A DNA stretch of 64,000 nucleotides from Boswellia sacra (Eukaryota > Streptophyta > Magnoliopsida > Sapindales > Burseraceae): NCBI GenBank assembly GCA_013180625.2, contig SNVD02010268.1:248001-312000 (forward strand), read 5' to 3'. Of the stretch, positions 35,142 through 47,415 are shown piece after piece. Every line of letters begins with the position of its first letter. Positions within the stretch are counted from its first letter, which is position 1. A program made the translations under genes and the position numbers. The notes under the pieces are model-generated. The model made no database searches, was not told the DNA's origin, and saw nothing but the letters and a program-made list of their open reading frames with translations.

Positions 35142-37588
35142 TTAAACAACAATTGAGGTTTCATCATTTTCTGATCCGCTCACTGGAATGTTCATTCTAA
35201 TCCAATTTCGGCGCAACATAATCAACACCAAAGTGCTTGCTTGACTAGCAAGGCCACATATTAAGCCAATCCACAAACCCTGTACAAAAACAAATCACAG
35301 ATTAACAATATAACTGTATGAATATATAGATTGAAATAATAAAAAATAAGAAGGCTGTAACAGCTTATTAGGAGTAAGTTTGACAAATAAACTACTTGAA
35401 ATGCTTTCTCACTTTAGCATGAAGCTTCAACTTAAATCCGAGAATTAGTGAAGTTGGCAAGCCAATCAAATACAATGTTGCCAAGTTGACCCACATAGCC
35501 AAGTGCTGCCAGCCACATCCTCTTGCCACCCCTGCCACATATACCAGTACAGTAAATCTTTCAAATACATACAGAATTTGATAGAATTTGATGATCCAGA
35601 AATAGACATAATGTTGTGTTTAGACCTCAATAAAGGAACTTGATAATACAAACCTGACAATACACCTTGTAGAGAATAAAAAATAATCGAGATCATGAGA
35701 AAAGGTGTCAAAGAGGCAAACTTCTTAATTATTTCAGGGCTGTCAGTGAATAAGCTAGCCCAAGGTTTATGACCAAAAGCTAGAGCGAGAACAAATGGCG
35801 GAGCAATCAAAACCAAAAGCTTAAGAGTCATAGCCATTGCATTCTTAGCTCGACCAACATTTCCCGCTCCCAACTCATTCGACACCCTCGTACTGTCACA
35901 AAAACATAAGTTCACTTTAAATTTAAGAAACAAAGTGCTAACAAATAGATAAGATAACTAAACTATAGGAGTTTTTGTACTAACTAACCTTACAACAGCA
36001 CTGAGACCAAAGGTAATCATGTAGGTTATAGCTGATGTGTTTATGCTAAAGATTCAAAAGAAAAAATCATGGCATTGTCAATAATCCGTTTTTAAATATA
36101 AATAAATAAGATGCAAGCAAGTTTTCGAAAAGAGCGGAGCTTACCATATTCCAATCAATGAAGTGGTTAGTTCTGAGTTTGGCATCATTCCAGCTAAGAA
36201 CACAAGAATCTCAAAAGAAAAGCTCACCAAGCTGGAAAATTATAAAAACTATAAGGTTAAGTAATAGGATTATAAGATAAAAAGAATTAAAATAAAGAAA
36301 GTTGGGCCACACTTACCATCCCATTGCCGCAGACGGGAGTGCTAGTTTCAAGTATGTCCAAATGACACTAAACGATTGGAGAGAAAATCCTTGCCATGTA
36401 TGCTCAATTTTTTCGGCAAAAAGGACATAAGTTGCTAACAGAATCGTTGATATCCATAATGAAACTGACACTGCTAATGCAGCTCCCTGAATTGTCTAGC
36501 AATTCAAATATATTCCTAACATTCTGAATTGTCTAGCACCAAATCCTTGACCACAAAGTGTTTCAAGTGCTCCACTTAATCCAGTCTACCATAAGAACCA
36601 AGAAAGAAAAAACAACTAATTAGGTGAAGTAAGCCAGGCTAAGTTCAGATCATGATATTTTAACAATTAAACAAATTCATAATTGTTTTTCCAGGGCTTC
36701 CACAGGTCTAAACTCAAAAGCCACCCTGTTCAAGCATGTTGTATGTTCTAATTGATTTTTGATATGTATCCTTTTCATTCAAAACTCCAGATAACACACT
36801 CCCCTCCCACTATCCCTGGTAGGTGCTTATTACGAGCAGATAGAGGTTTTATTACACTATCATGCAAAACCACACAACACTTTATAAAAATACATTGTCA
36901 AATAAATAAAAGAAAAACACGCCTACACAAACAAACATAGGACATTTATGTTAGTTGAAAGATATAGAAATAACCAAAAACTAATCAAAATACAAAATCT
37001 GAAAATTCTGAATACATGAAAAACAGAAACAGTTACAGTATCTGACGCTACACTACTCTGAAAAGTAACCCAAGCAACAGTAATCCAGCAAAAGAGTAAT
37101 CAAACTGCTACAATCATGAACATGAATAGGATTCTCATGAACAGTATATTCATAAACAGTGTCATAAACGGTATTGAGAAATAGTATCATCAACAGAGCA
37201 GTATATACTCATTCATTGCATGTCCTGACAATTTATAAGTAGACATAATAATACAGAAACAGAAAAAATTTTATACATGACAATAGATCATAGACATATG
37301 TGACACAATTCGTTCAGTTAGGGCATTTCTGAGTTAATATTTAGTGTGGAAGGTCTATACTTTGGTAGAGACAATGCTTACCATGAAAAAAAAGCCAGTT
37401 ACAAATGCCCAAGAGTTGGCAAGTGTAGCCGCAACAAACTGAAGATGGCCGATATGTCCAACAAACATAGTTGAAATTAAAGTGATGGCATAGTAGAAAA
37501 GATTGGTGAGAATCATTGGAAGTGCAAAAAGCGCCTGTTTCTTCACCTCCTTTACGTCCAGGACTTTCTTCCACAACTCCCCTGACAT
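35142..37588 (-). pseudogene. MATE (multidrug and toxic compound extrusion) transporter pseudogene, left copy
   Basis: Seven exons: 37588-37382, 36585-36317, 36231-36145, 36045-35989, 35892-35654, 35531-35413 and 35279-35142, all with GT/AG borders. They encode exon-1 LFALPMILTNLFYYAITLIS, then TGLSGALETLCGQGFGARQ, GAALAVSVSLWISTILLATY, STRVSNELGAGNVGRAKNAM, and ending WIGLICGLASQASTLVFIIL and ETSIVV-stop. Plant MATEs are H+-coupled exporters of about 480-500 residues with 12 membrane helices. These exons sum to only about 373 codons. The loss is in exon 2, where sequence jumps from LGIYLN straight to QGAALAVSV across an in-frame stop (36498-36496), removing roughly 110 codons. Exon 6 is intact here (GFKLKLHAK), unlike in the right copy. 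ATG at 37588 is chosen because the MATE-like sequence begins just after it. Confidence 0.9.
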
Positions 37589-38439
37589 CTTTGAATCTTC
37601 CCTAATAAAAGGTTCACCACAAGCACAAGGTCTTGGAACCTGATGTATGGTCGGTACAAACGTGATTCTCGAAATTGTCCCTGGGGTCTCTAAGGACTTC
37701 TTCAATATCAGGGGTGAGAAAGTGCTTAAAAAAGAAGAAGATTGCACCAGACGTAGAAAAACTGTACGAAACGCGTATCAGGAAAATGAATGACTTCACT
37801 CTACCACCACTGCTTTAGACATCTGCCAATCCTTTCAACTATGTTTGCTGGGCATATCGGCCAGACCAGTAGTCCTGCTCCTCCTAAGTTTTTTGATAAA
37901 CCACGTTGTCGCTTTTTGAGTTAGCATGGACCTCTCCAAATAATTCATAGGTTTTTGAGTTTGATGTGGAATATTTAACACATAAATATAGGGGATTTTC
38001 CAAGATTATTACTTGGATCGGTTATTTACATTTAAAAAATAAAAAGCAAAAATTGCCCGAAAAAGCCAAAGGCTCTCTTCTCAACCATTCCCGCCCTATA
38101 AAGCCTTTCCCTCGTTTAATGCTGTTATTATGTCCTACCTAACCTCTTTCTAATTCCCTTACATTATTGCTTTAAATCAAAATTATTAAAAAAAAGCAAG
38201 AGTAATACTGATGGATGGATCACCTGCGAAAACGTAAAAATCCCTCTTTCATTACTATTTCAAATTAAAAGTATATTTTACAATACATTAAATATATTCT
38301 ATTTTTAGATTAGGATTTGGTGTAGGATTCTTTCTATACGAGTGTTAAAAGAGAAACTTTCGATCACATAATCACCGCTGGCATGAAAAAAGGTCTAATA
38401 AAAAGGATTAAAAAAAATCGTGGCTGTCAATTGCCTTTT
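37589..38439. other. 5' flank of the left MATE copy up to the inner arm edge
   Basis: Includes a 61-codon reverse-strand frame at 37799-37614 that is identical in amino-acid sequence to 39926-40111, of no recognised family, and a 29-bp inverted MATE exon-1 segment at 37835-37863. No promoter element was identified with confidence. Confidence 0.5.
37835..37863 (+). repeat. 29-bp inverted copy of a MATE exon-1 segment (left arm)
   Basis: TCAACTATGTTTGCTGGGCA plus TATCGGCCA matches the exon-1 stretch coding for STMFAGHIGH, but lies on the strand opposite the adjacent MATE gene, about 250 bp upstream of its ATG. The counterpart is 39862-39890. Confidence 0.8.
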
Positions 38440-39283
38440 GATATGGCTGATAAATTGGGTTTAAATAAACAATTTATTTAACAATGAGGGGCATTTTGAT
38501 ATGGCCGATAAATTGGGTATGAAAGAAAAGGAAATTATTGAACTTCATTCACATCATATCAATAAATGGTCAAAATAAATACTTCCATTTCTTGCTTGCT
38601 TGGGAGCAGTTAATTTATGTAACAAAGTGACAAATGGGAAAAGAAATAACATGCATTTCTTAACCTATCAAAGGAAAGAAATATATTCTTGGAAAATCTA
38701 TTCTGCATGCAAGATTGTACTTATTAGACTTGTTGCGGGTTATGATACTATTTAGGGTTGGAGACCAAATTCTAATTACCAAGCAATTTTATGATTTAAG
38801 AAATAATTCATGAAATTGAAACTAGTTTTTAAAGGTAAGGAAATTATACTTTTATCATTATGTTGTTATAGTCCATCCATCAATAAATATCCTCATTTTT
38901 TGGTAATTTTAATTATGAAATATACTTTTAATTGATTAAAAATATTAATGAACGGTGATTATAAAGAGTTTATTGTACGTGGCTCAAAAAACAACACCTT
39001 TTTTGAAAATCCCTATATATGCACACACACTCCTATTCAACCCTTCGTTTTCATTCATGGAGTCAAAATTAAATACCATCTCCTGCATCAAGGCAATTTA
39101 TGTTTCAGTAATTACAATAACAGATATGCATTTCTTATTATATTCACACATCCAAATAATTTCCAAATCCAAATACAATCCAATTCAAGTCCAAGTCAAA
39201 AATCCAAAAATTTCCTGGTGTGATGGAGTTATAACGCAAGAGAGAGTAATACATTTTCTGTTCCTAGGTGCAGTACTGCAGTT
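38440..39283. other. Single-copy spacer at the centre of the inverted repeat (844 bp)
   Basis: Not shared between the arms. AT-rich, with a direct repeat next to the left junction (TTTTGATATGGC.GATAAATT at 38436-38457 and 38493-38514). The overlapping frames at 38948-39296 have no recognised family. Confidence 0.85.
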
Positions 39284-39861
39284 AAAAGGCAATTGACAGC
39301 CACGATTTTTTTTTTAATCCTTTTTATTAGACCTTTTTTCATGCCAGCGGTGATTATGTGATCGAAAGTTTCTCTTTTAACACTCGTATAGAAAGAATCC
39401 TACACCAAATCCTAATCTAAAAATAGAATATATTTAATGTATTGTAAAATATACTTTTAATTTGAAATAGTAATGAAAGAGGGATTTTTATGTTTTCGTA
39501 GGTGATCCATCCATCAGTATTACTCTTGCTTTTTTTTTATAATTTTGATTTAAAGTAATAATGTAAGGGAATTAGAAAGAGGTTAGGTAGGACATAATAA
39601 TAGCATTAAATGAGGGAAAGGCTTTATAGGGCGGGAATGGTTGAGAGGAGAGCCTTTGGCTTTTTCTGGCAATTTTTGCTTTTTATTTTTTAAATGCAAA
39701 TAATCGATCCAAGTAATAATCTTGGAAGATCCCCTATATTTATGTGTTAAATATTCCACATCAAACTCAAAAATCTATGAATTATTTGGAGAGGTCCATG
39801 CTAACTCAAAAAGCGACAACGTGGTTTATCAAAAAACTTAGGAGGAGCAGGACTACTGGTC

Positions 39862-39890
39862 TGGCCGATATGCCCAGCAAACATAGTTGA
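39862..39890 (-). repeat. 29-bp inverted copy of a MATE exon-1 segment (right arm)
   Basis: The mirror of 37835-37863, opposite in strand to the right MATE copy. Confidence 0.8.
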
Positions 39891-40136
39891 AAGGATTGGC
39901 AGATGTCTAAAGCAGTGGTGGTAGAGTGAAGTCATTCATTTTCCTGATACGCGTTTCGTACAGTTTTTCTACGTCTGGTGCAATCTTCTTCTTTTTTAAG
40001 CACTTTCTCACCCCTGATATTGAAGAAGTCCTTAGAGACCCCAGGGACAATTTTGAGAATCACGTTTGTACCGACCATACATCAGGTTCCAAGACCTTGT
40101 GCTTGTGGTGAACCTTTTATTAGGGAAGATTCAAAG

Positions 40137-42587
40137 ATGTCAGGGGAGACAAGTTTGTGGAAGAAAGTCCTGGACGTAAAGGAGGTGAAGAAACAGACGT
40201 TTTTTGCACTTCCAATGATTCTCACCAATCTTTTCTATTATGCCATCACTTTAATTTCAACTATGTTTGCTGGACATATCGGCCATCTTCAGTTTGCTAC
40301 GGCTACACTTGCCAACTCTTGGGCATTTGTAACTGGCTTTTTTTTCATGGTAAGAATTGTCTCTACCAAAGTATAGACATTCCACACTAAATATTAACTC
40401 AGAAATGCCCTAACTGAACGAATTGTGTCACATATGTCTATGATCTATTGTCATGTATAAATTTTTTTCTGTTTCTGTATTATTATGTCTACTTATAAAT
40501 TGTCAGGACATGGAATGAATGAGTATATACTGCTCTGTTGATGATACTATTTCTCAATACCGTTTATGACACTGTTTATGAATATACTGTTCATGAGAAT
40601 CCTATTCATGTTCATGATTGTAGCAGTTTGATTACTCTTTTGCTGGATTACTGTTGCTTGGGTTACTTTTCAGAGTAGTGTAGCGTCAGATACTGTAGCT
40701 GTTTCTGTTTTTCATGTATTCAGAATTTTCAGATTTTGTATTTTGATTAGTTTTTGGTTATTTCTATATCTTTCAACTAACATAAATGTCCTATGTTTGT
40801 TTGTGTAGGCGTGTTTTTCTTTTATTTATTTGACAATGTATTTTTATAAAGTGTTGTGTGGTTTTGCATAATAGTGTAATAAAACCTCTATCTGCTCGTA
40901 ATAAGCACCTACCAGGGATAGTGGGAGGGGAGTGTGTTATCTGGAGTTTTGAATGAAAAGGATACATATCAAAAATCAATTAGAACATACAACATGCTTG
41001 AACAGGGTGGCTTTTGAGTTTAGACCTGTGGAAGCCCTGGAAAAACAATTATGAATTTGTTTAATTGTTAAAATATCATGATCTGAACTTAGCCTGGCTC
41101 ACTTCACCTAATTAGTTGTTTTTTCTTTCTTGGTTCTTATGGTAGACTGGATTAAGTGGAGCACTTGAAACACTTTGTGGTCAAGGATTTGGTGCTAGAC
41201 AATTGAGAATGTTAGGAATATATTTGAATTGCTAGACAACTCAGGGAGCTGCATTAGCAGTGTCAGTTTCATTATGGATATCAACGATTCTGTTAGCAAC
41301 TTATGTCCTTTTTGCCGAAAAAATTGAGCATACATGGCAAGGATTTTCTCTCCAATCGTTTAGTGTCATTTGGACATACTTGAAACTAGCACTCCCGTCT
41401 GCGGCAATGGGATGGTAAGTGTGGCCAAACTTTCTTTATTTTAATTCTTTTTATCTTATAATCCTATTACTTAACCTTATAGTTTTTATAATTTTCCAGC
41501 TTGGTGAGCTTTTCTTTTGAGATTCTTGTGTTCTTAGCTGGAATGATGCCAAACTCAGAACTAACCACTTCATTGATTGGAATATGGTAAGCTCCGCTCT
41601 TTTCGAAAACTTGCTTGCATCTTATTTATTTATATTTAAAAACGGATTATGACAATGCCATGATTTTTTCTTTTGAATCTTTAGCATAAACACATCAGCT
41701 ATAACCTACATGATTACCTTTGGTCTCAGTGCTGTTGTAAGGTTAGTTAGTACAAAAACTCCTATAGTTTAGTTATCTTATCTATTTGTTAGCACTTTGT
41801 TTCTTAAATTTAAAGTGAACTTATGTTTTTGTGACAGTACGAGGGTGTCGAATGAGTTGGGAGCGGGAAATGTTGGTCGAGCTAAGAATGCAATGGCTAT
41901 GACTCTTAAGCTTTTGGTTTTGATTGCTCTGCCATTTGTTCTCGCTCTAGCTTTTGGTCATAAACCTTGGGCTAGCTTATTCACTGACAGCCCTGAAATA
42001 ATTAAGAAGTTTGCCTCTTTGACACCTTTTCTCATGATCTCGATTATTTTTTATTCTCTACAAGGTGTATTGTCAGGTTTGTATTATCAAGTTCCTTTAT
42101 TGAGGTCTAAACACAACATTATGTCTATTTCTGGATCATCAAATTCTATCAAATTCTGTATGTATTTGAAAGATTTACTGTACTGGTATATGTGGCAGGG
42201 GTGGCAAGAGGATGTGGCTGGCAGCACTTGGCTGTGTGGGTCAACTTGGCAACATTGTATTTGATTGGCTTGCCAACTTCACTAATTCTCGGATTTAAGT
42301 GAAGCTTCATGCTAAAGTGAGAGAGCATTTCAAGTAGTTTATTTGTCAAACTTACTCCTAATAAGCTGTTACAGCCTTCTTATTTTTTATTATTGCAATC
42401 TATATATTCATACAGTTATATTGTTAATCTGTGATTTGTTTTTGTACAGGGTTTATGGATTGGCTTAATATGTGGCCTTGCTAGTCAAGCAAGCACTTTG
42501 GTGTTTATTATTTTGCGCCGAAATTGGATTAGAATGAACATTCCAGTGAGCGGATCAGAAAATGATGAAACCTCAATTGTTGTTTAA
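40137..42587 (+). pseudogene. MATE transporter pseudogene, right copy
   Basis: Exons 40137-40349, 41146-41414, 41500-41586, 41685-41741, 41838-42076, 42199-42316 and 42450-42587. The product parts and their order are the same as in the left copy: the exon-1 membrane segment, LETLCGQGFGARQ, SNELGAGNVGRAKNAM, and the C-terminal GLASQASTLVFIILRRNWIR. It shares the exon-2 deletion scar and the in-frame stop (41233-41235), so these defects predate the duplication. Its private defects are a 1-bp deletion in exon 6 near 42300 that turns FKLKL into FK-stop. Exon 1 carries two extra codons (GETSLW against GELW) and changes such as QTFFALP for QALFALP. Head-to-head with the left copy, 5' ends 2.5 kb apart. 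Intron 1 is 796 bp. Confidence 0.9.
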
Positions 42588-43294
42588 TCAGCCTTGGAAT
42601 TGTGTTTGCTTTAGTTCATGAGTCGACATCCCTTGTTTTCAAGAAAGTTTCAGTTGCAGCTTCATTTTCATTATGTGGTCACTACTACTTTTCTTGGCCA
42701 TGTATGTACATTTCTCTACAATCAAATTTTCAAGTTTGTGTAGGCCGATAAGTTGTTTGTGGAACAAATTTGTGGGGATACATAGAAATGAAATTTAGAC
42801 ATTGCTATATTCCAAGCAATGTTGTTTAAGGATTGTGTATAAACTATTAGTCTATTGAATTGTAAGCTAGAAAGATGGTTCGATGATTATCTTCTACCTT
42901 AAATAATAATATATATATGATAGATATGGATCGGTTGTGTTTAATTACAAACTCTAAAAACTGTTTCATTAAAACGCATATTTTTCAATGCATTTAAATT
43001 AATATCAACCACATATTATTTTTAAAATTAAAAAAAATTTAAAACCAACTACTATTCTTTTCAAATTTTAAAAACAAAAACTCCAAAAATACAAATATAC
43101 ACCCGTCAATTTCTGACTAATTAATGATTTGAAATTGATTTCAATCAGTTCAAAAGATATGCAAGGGTTAATTCACGTCTTCATCATATCCATTAAGAAT
43201 TATAAATATAAGGATTACATTTATAGGACGAGGTAAAAATATTAAGAAAACAAAAGTTCAGATGGTGCCATACTGACACTCTTGTTAGAGGCTG
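42588..43294. other. MATE 3' flank (right arm)
   Basis: Probable 3' untranslated sequence after the stop at 42587 (a related stretch recurs at 55110-55390), then AT-rich DNA. No gene. Confidence 0.6.
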
Positions 43295-43522
43295 GTGAAG
43301 AAACCAGCGAGGGATCAAGTTGGAAGGAGGAAAGTTTTGGACGTGAAAGAAGCCAAGATTGAAGCTTTGTTTTCACTACATAGATTGTTACTAACATTTC
43401 ATATTATGCTATCACCTTGGTTAATTTCTATCAGGTTTGTTGGTGATAAACATGGCCTAGTTGCGCTCGCTGGAGTCGCTTTGCCAACTCTTGGGCCAGT
43501 CAAGGTTTTGCTTTCATGGTAA
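43295..43522 (+). pseudogene. MATE transporter exon-1 relic (right arm)
   Basis: The mirror of 34207-34434, with one amino-acid difference (FVGDKHG here, FVGDQHG there). The first exon of a second, tandem MATE copy with no further exons found. Confidence 0.75.
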
Positions 43523-44236
43523 ACAACATAGTGGACAATTTATGAGATTTTAATTTGTTTATAATTAGGGTTTGGATTATTCCACACTAAGAAACACAAA
43601 GTTGACAATTTATACGCGGTTAGCTTGGGCTGGATATTACATTTGATATTTATAAAATTTGTTTATCTAATCTCCAATGTCCTCGTTGCAAAGGATCAAT
43701 CAATCTACAATTTCTGACTAGAATATAATATCTATGGACAATTTTTCTAATTGGAGTGAAGCTTATTAAAATTTTGCGATTGTGTCTATTCCTGGGTTCG
43801 CTTAGATTGATCCTTAAATATTTCCTTGAAAGCATCAAATACTAGTTAGGAAGATATATTTCTTTTACTACTATGTAAAGATCGCTAAAGTTGATGCAGT
43901 TGAGACTAAAGGTGATGTCAACAAATAAAATGAAACACCACTGTGTAATAAAATTCCTGATTTGAGACTCTACTAAATAAGCATTTCAGACGATCTGATT
44001 TCCTGTTGTTTAGACGGGAAAAATAAACTCTGCAAAGTTAGGAAGTACTGGTAGATTTAATATTTCAAAGATCATCAAGCTAAACCAAAGGCTTCCACTA
44101 CATGACAGGTCTTCACCTAAAGATTGATTTTTCTTCCATGGAAGCCAAAAGGGTTCTTAAAATCGAAGATGAGAGCCGCACAATGGTCAGACAGCTGTTT
44201 CCATGCTTCAAATATCAGCCAGCATTGGAGGAAAAG
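43523..44236. other. Arm sequence without a recognised gene (right)
   Basis: The mirror of 33494-34206. Confidence 0.5.
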
Positions 44237-44918
44237 TATTAGAGGGCTTAAAGTATTGATATTAAGCCCACATCTACAAGCTTAAGCTTTTAGAAAAGTG
44301 GCAAACTTAATATGGTATCAAAGCCATAATGGCCTAGCGGTCGCAGGTTCGAATCTCCTCCGTGTTATTTAAAAATTAATTAAAAAGTGTTGTTGTTTGG
44401 CCCACTTGTAAGACCCGCTGAGGCATGTGAGGTTTGATATGGTCCATGTAGCAAGTGCACAGGGCCCTTGCACGTGAGGGGGCATATTCGAGGGCTTAAA
44501 GTATTGATGTTAAGCCCACATCTACAAACTTAAGCTTTTAGAAAAGTGGTAAACTTAATATGGTATCAGAGCCATAATGATCTAACACTTAATATGGTAT
44601 CAGAGCCATAATGACCTAACAGTCGCAGATTCAAATCCCCTCCGTGTTATTTAAAAATTAATTGAAAAGCGTTGTTGTTTGGCCCACTTATAAGACCCGC
44701 TGAGGCATGTGAGGTTTGATCTGGTCCACGTAGCAATCTGGTCCGCGTAACAAGTGCACGGGGCCCTTGCACGTGAGGGGGAATATTAGAGGGCTTAAAG
44801 TGTTGATGTTAAACCCACATCTACAAGCTTAAGCTTTCTAAATATTAGAGGGCTTAAAGTATTGATGTTAAACTCATATCTACAAGCTTAAGCTTTTAGA
44901 AAAGTGGCAAACTTAACA
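44237..44918 (+). mobile_element. TRIM-like LTR array (right arm)
   Basis: Forward-strand version of the left array. It has LTR-like units starting TTAGAGGGCTTAAAG, primer-site-like TGGTATCAGAGCC or TGGTATCAAAGCC, internal segments with GGTTCGAATCTCC and GACCCGCTGAGGCATGTGAG, and a G-rich tract GTGAGGGGG before the next LTR. It differs from the left arm by a perfect-length 34-bp duplication of the primer-site region at 44553-44586 and 44587-44620. Confidence 0.7.
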
Positions 44919-44963
44919 AAAAGAAATGGAAAATCAAGCTTTATCCATTTTGTGTGTGTGTGC

Positions 44964-45005
<42 letters not shown>

Positions 45006-46186
45006 CAGTCAGAATCCTTGTAAATTTTCATAACCTTTTTTTCTCATAATTTTAATCCAAAAAAATGTTTAATTCATGAAACATTTCTATCCACTATTAG
45101 ACAACGAATAAAATTTAAAATGAATGAAGTAATATAATTAGAATAAAACTGCTCATCATTTTTTTCCTAATTTACATTAATGAGTTATAAAATTTTATAT
45201 AAAAACTTCAAATGTGAGACAGTTCCACTAGCATATTTATTTATTTTATATCTCCTAATATTTAACTCAACCAAAATTGTGATATAAAAAATGACATATA
45301 CTTTGAGAAGAATGGCACTAAAGTAAAAATAAAATTCATCCCAAATATTAAAAAAAGTACTAAAATGAATTTCATTTATATTTAAATTGATGAAATACCA
45401 AAAAACATTATTCATTAAAAAAATCTTAAAAACACCTATTAGCAAGGGTGAAATCCTGTCGAAAATGACACAATACCCTCAAAAATACCATTTTTCGATG
45501 ACAAATCTCTGTCGGCTGCCCTCACTATTATGGATGATGCAAAAAATCTTTTTTTGACCGATCGTCGAAAATATGATTTTTACCGAGGGAAACTTGCCAT
45601 CGGAAAAATTTATCTGTGCTGTCGAAAAGTTTTTTTTTTTTATTGAGTGTTGGAGTACTTGTTAGACAAAAGAAATTAAATCCTCGAAAATAATTCTTCA
45701 CAGAGGGTAAATGTGGTTGAAAATGAATCTTTTTTCTTATGGTTTTTTTTTTCAAAAATAAAATTACATCATCAAAACACAAACTTACCAAGGGCAAATG
45801 CCGTAAAAAAAAAATTGTTTTTGTACATATTATGATTGTTTTCCAATTTAAATCTCATCTAAATTGTAACAATAAAAGGATAATTATTCAATATTTTTGA
45901 TACTTTATCCATCAATTGCCAGAAAACAATAACAATTAAATTTGAATAAATGTACTATATAAAAGTAAATATTTATAATTAAATAAAAAATTAATATACA
46001 CAGCCATTAAAAGTAGCTTTCATCATGTAACATTTAAAAGATCTGCGCAATTACAAATTTAGTCATTCGAAAACCAAGATGCAAAAGATTTCTTCCATTT
46101 CAACGCACACAAAACTATCATTCCATTAGTAATTCATTATCCATGACTTTAATTTTTTGCTTCAATGATTTTGGTCTTCATGACAT
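44919..46186. other. AT-rich arm sequence (right)
   Basis: The mirror of 31606-32844, with a TG/TA microsatellite at about 44951-45003 that is longer than on the left. No gene. Confidence 0.5.
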
Positions 46187-47415
46187 ACTTAGGGTCCGTT
46201 TGATTGACCACTTCTATCTAAATCCATTCAAATTTAGGAGGCTTACAAAATTTTGGATGTTTATTTTCCCATCTAATCACGTATTTTCAGATAAAATTTA
46301 TTGAATATAAAAAGTGAAAATTTATCACTTTTTTTTCTTCAAAATGTCTAAAAAGTTTGAAATATCTAGACTGCCCTCTTGTGACAATTTTTTATTTCAC
46401 AAATACCCTTTACATTCAATTAATAAAAATTATGTAATTAATTAAAAATATATAATATTAAAAAATAAATATATTAATATTGAATATTTTATTTTATTTA
46501 TTATAAATTCTGTAAACCAGCCAAAGAAGTCATCAACGTTCGTCATTTCTACTGGCTGGCCGTCACCAATCATCACTGGAGTTGCACATCTAGTGACACC
46601 GCTGGTACCATCATGACCGCCTCTACTCTCTCTACAAGGCTGTAGTATTGCTTTTGCAGAAAAAGACATCATTTGTCCGTTAAAGGCCGAGAAACATCTG
46701 GCCACTGAATTTTTTGGACCTTTTACTACGAAATGCCATCATTTTGTTAAGAACTAACTTGACCGCCTTATAGATCAGTCAGATCCAATCATGACCATGT
46801 ATTCAGTTTCAAAAATGCACGACACTGACGACAGACGACGGCGGAGGAAATGGCGGCTTCAGTAACCCAATTTTCAAAATTTTTTACTTTTGTTTTAGAT
46901 AAAATGTTTAAGTAATATAATATTACTTACCTGCATTTGAAATTCAAATTTTAACGTAAAAATTAAATTATTTTTAAAATATCTAATTAATCAATTAAAA
47001 TATCTTAGGGAGAACAAATTATATGGTTTAATAATAACTTGAATTATTAAATTTAATAAAAGAATAATTTTTTAAAAGATTGTAACAAATATAATATTAA
47101 CTATTTAAAGAAAAAGAATTTTAGTTTAATTTTATTAACTATTTTATTTTTAATAGATTGTAATAAATATAACATTAGTTATTTGAATGAAAAAGAATTT
47201 TGATTTAGTTTTACAAACTTTCCAAATATAATATAAATATTTTATATTTCCTATTACAAGGATGAAAATGTCACATTAAAAATTGGATACTCCCTTACTA
47301 CTCTTTTTAAGAGGTATATAAAAGAGTAAATAAATATAATTTTAAGTGGTGTGAATTAAGTCCTAAAAAGTCTTTAGATCTAAAAAGTGTTAAGTGATGG
47401 AAACAAATGACACCT
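46187..47415. mobile_element. Possible hAT-like MITE, fuller copy (right arm)
   Basis: The ends are CTTAGGGTCCGTTTGATTG at 46188 and, inverted, CTTAGGTGTCATTTGTTTCC at about 47413, similar over about 20 bp. It holds about 185 bp (47215-47400) absent from the left arm. No transposase frame and no confirmed target duplication. Confidence 0.4.

Noticed and set aside
36752..36940. 62-codon ORF in MATE intron 1 (and mirror at 40791-40979)
   Set aside because: Lies in intron 1, resembles no family, and is present in both arms only because of the duplication.
44237..44918. tRNA gene suggested by GGTTCGAATCTCC and TGGTATCAGAGCC
   Set aside because: No cloverleaf could be assembled. The primer-site and LTR layout fits a TRIM element better.
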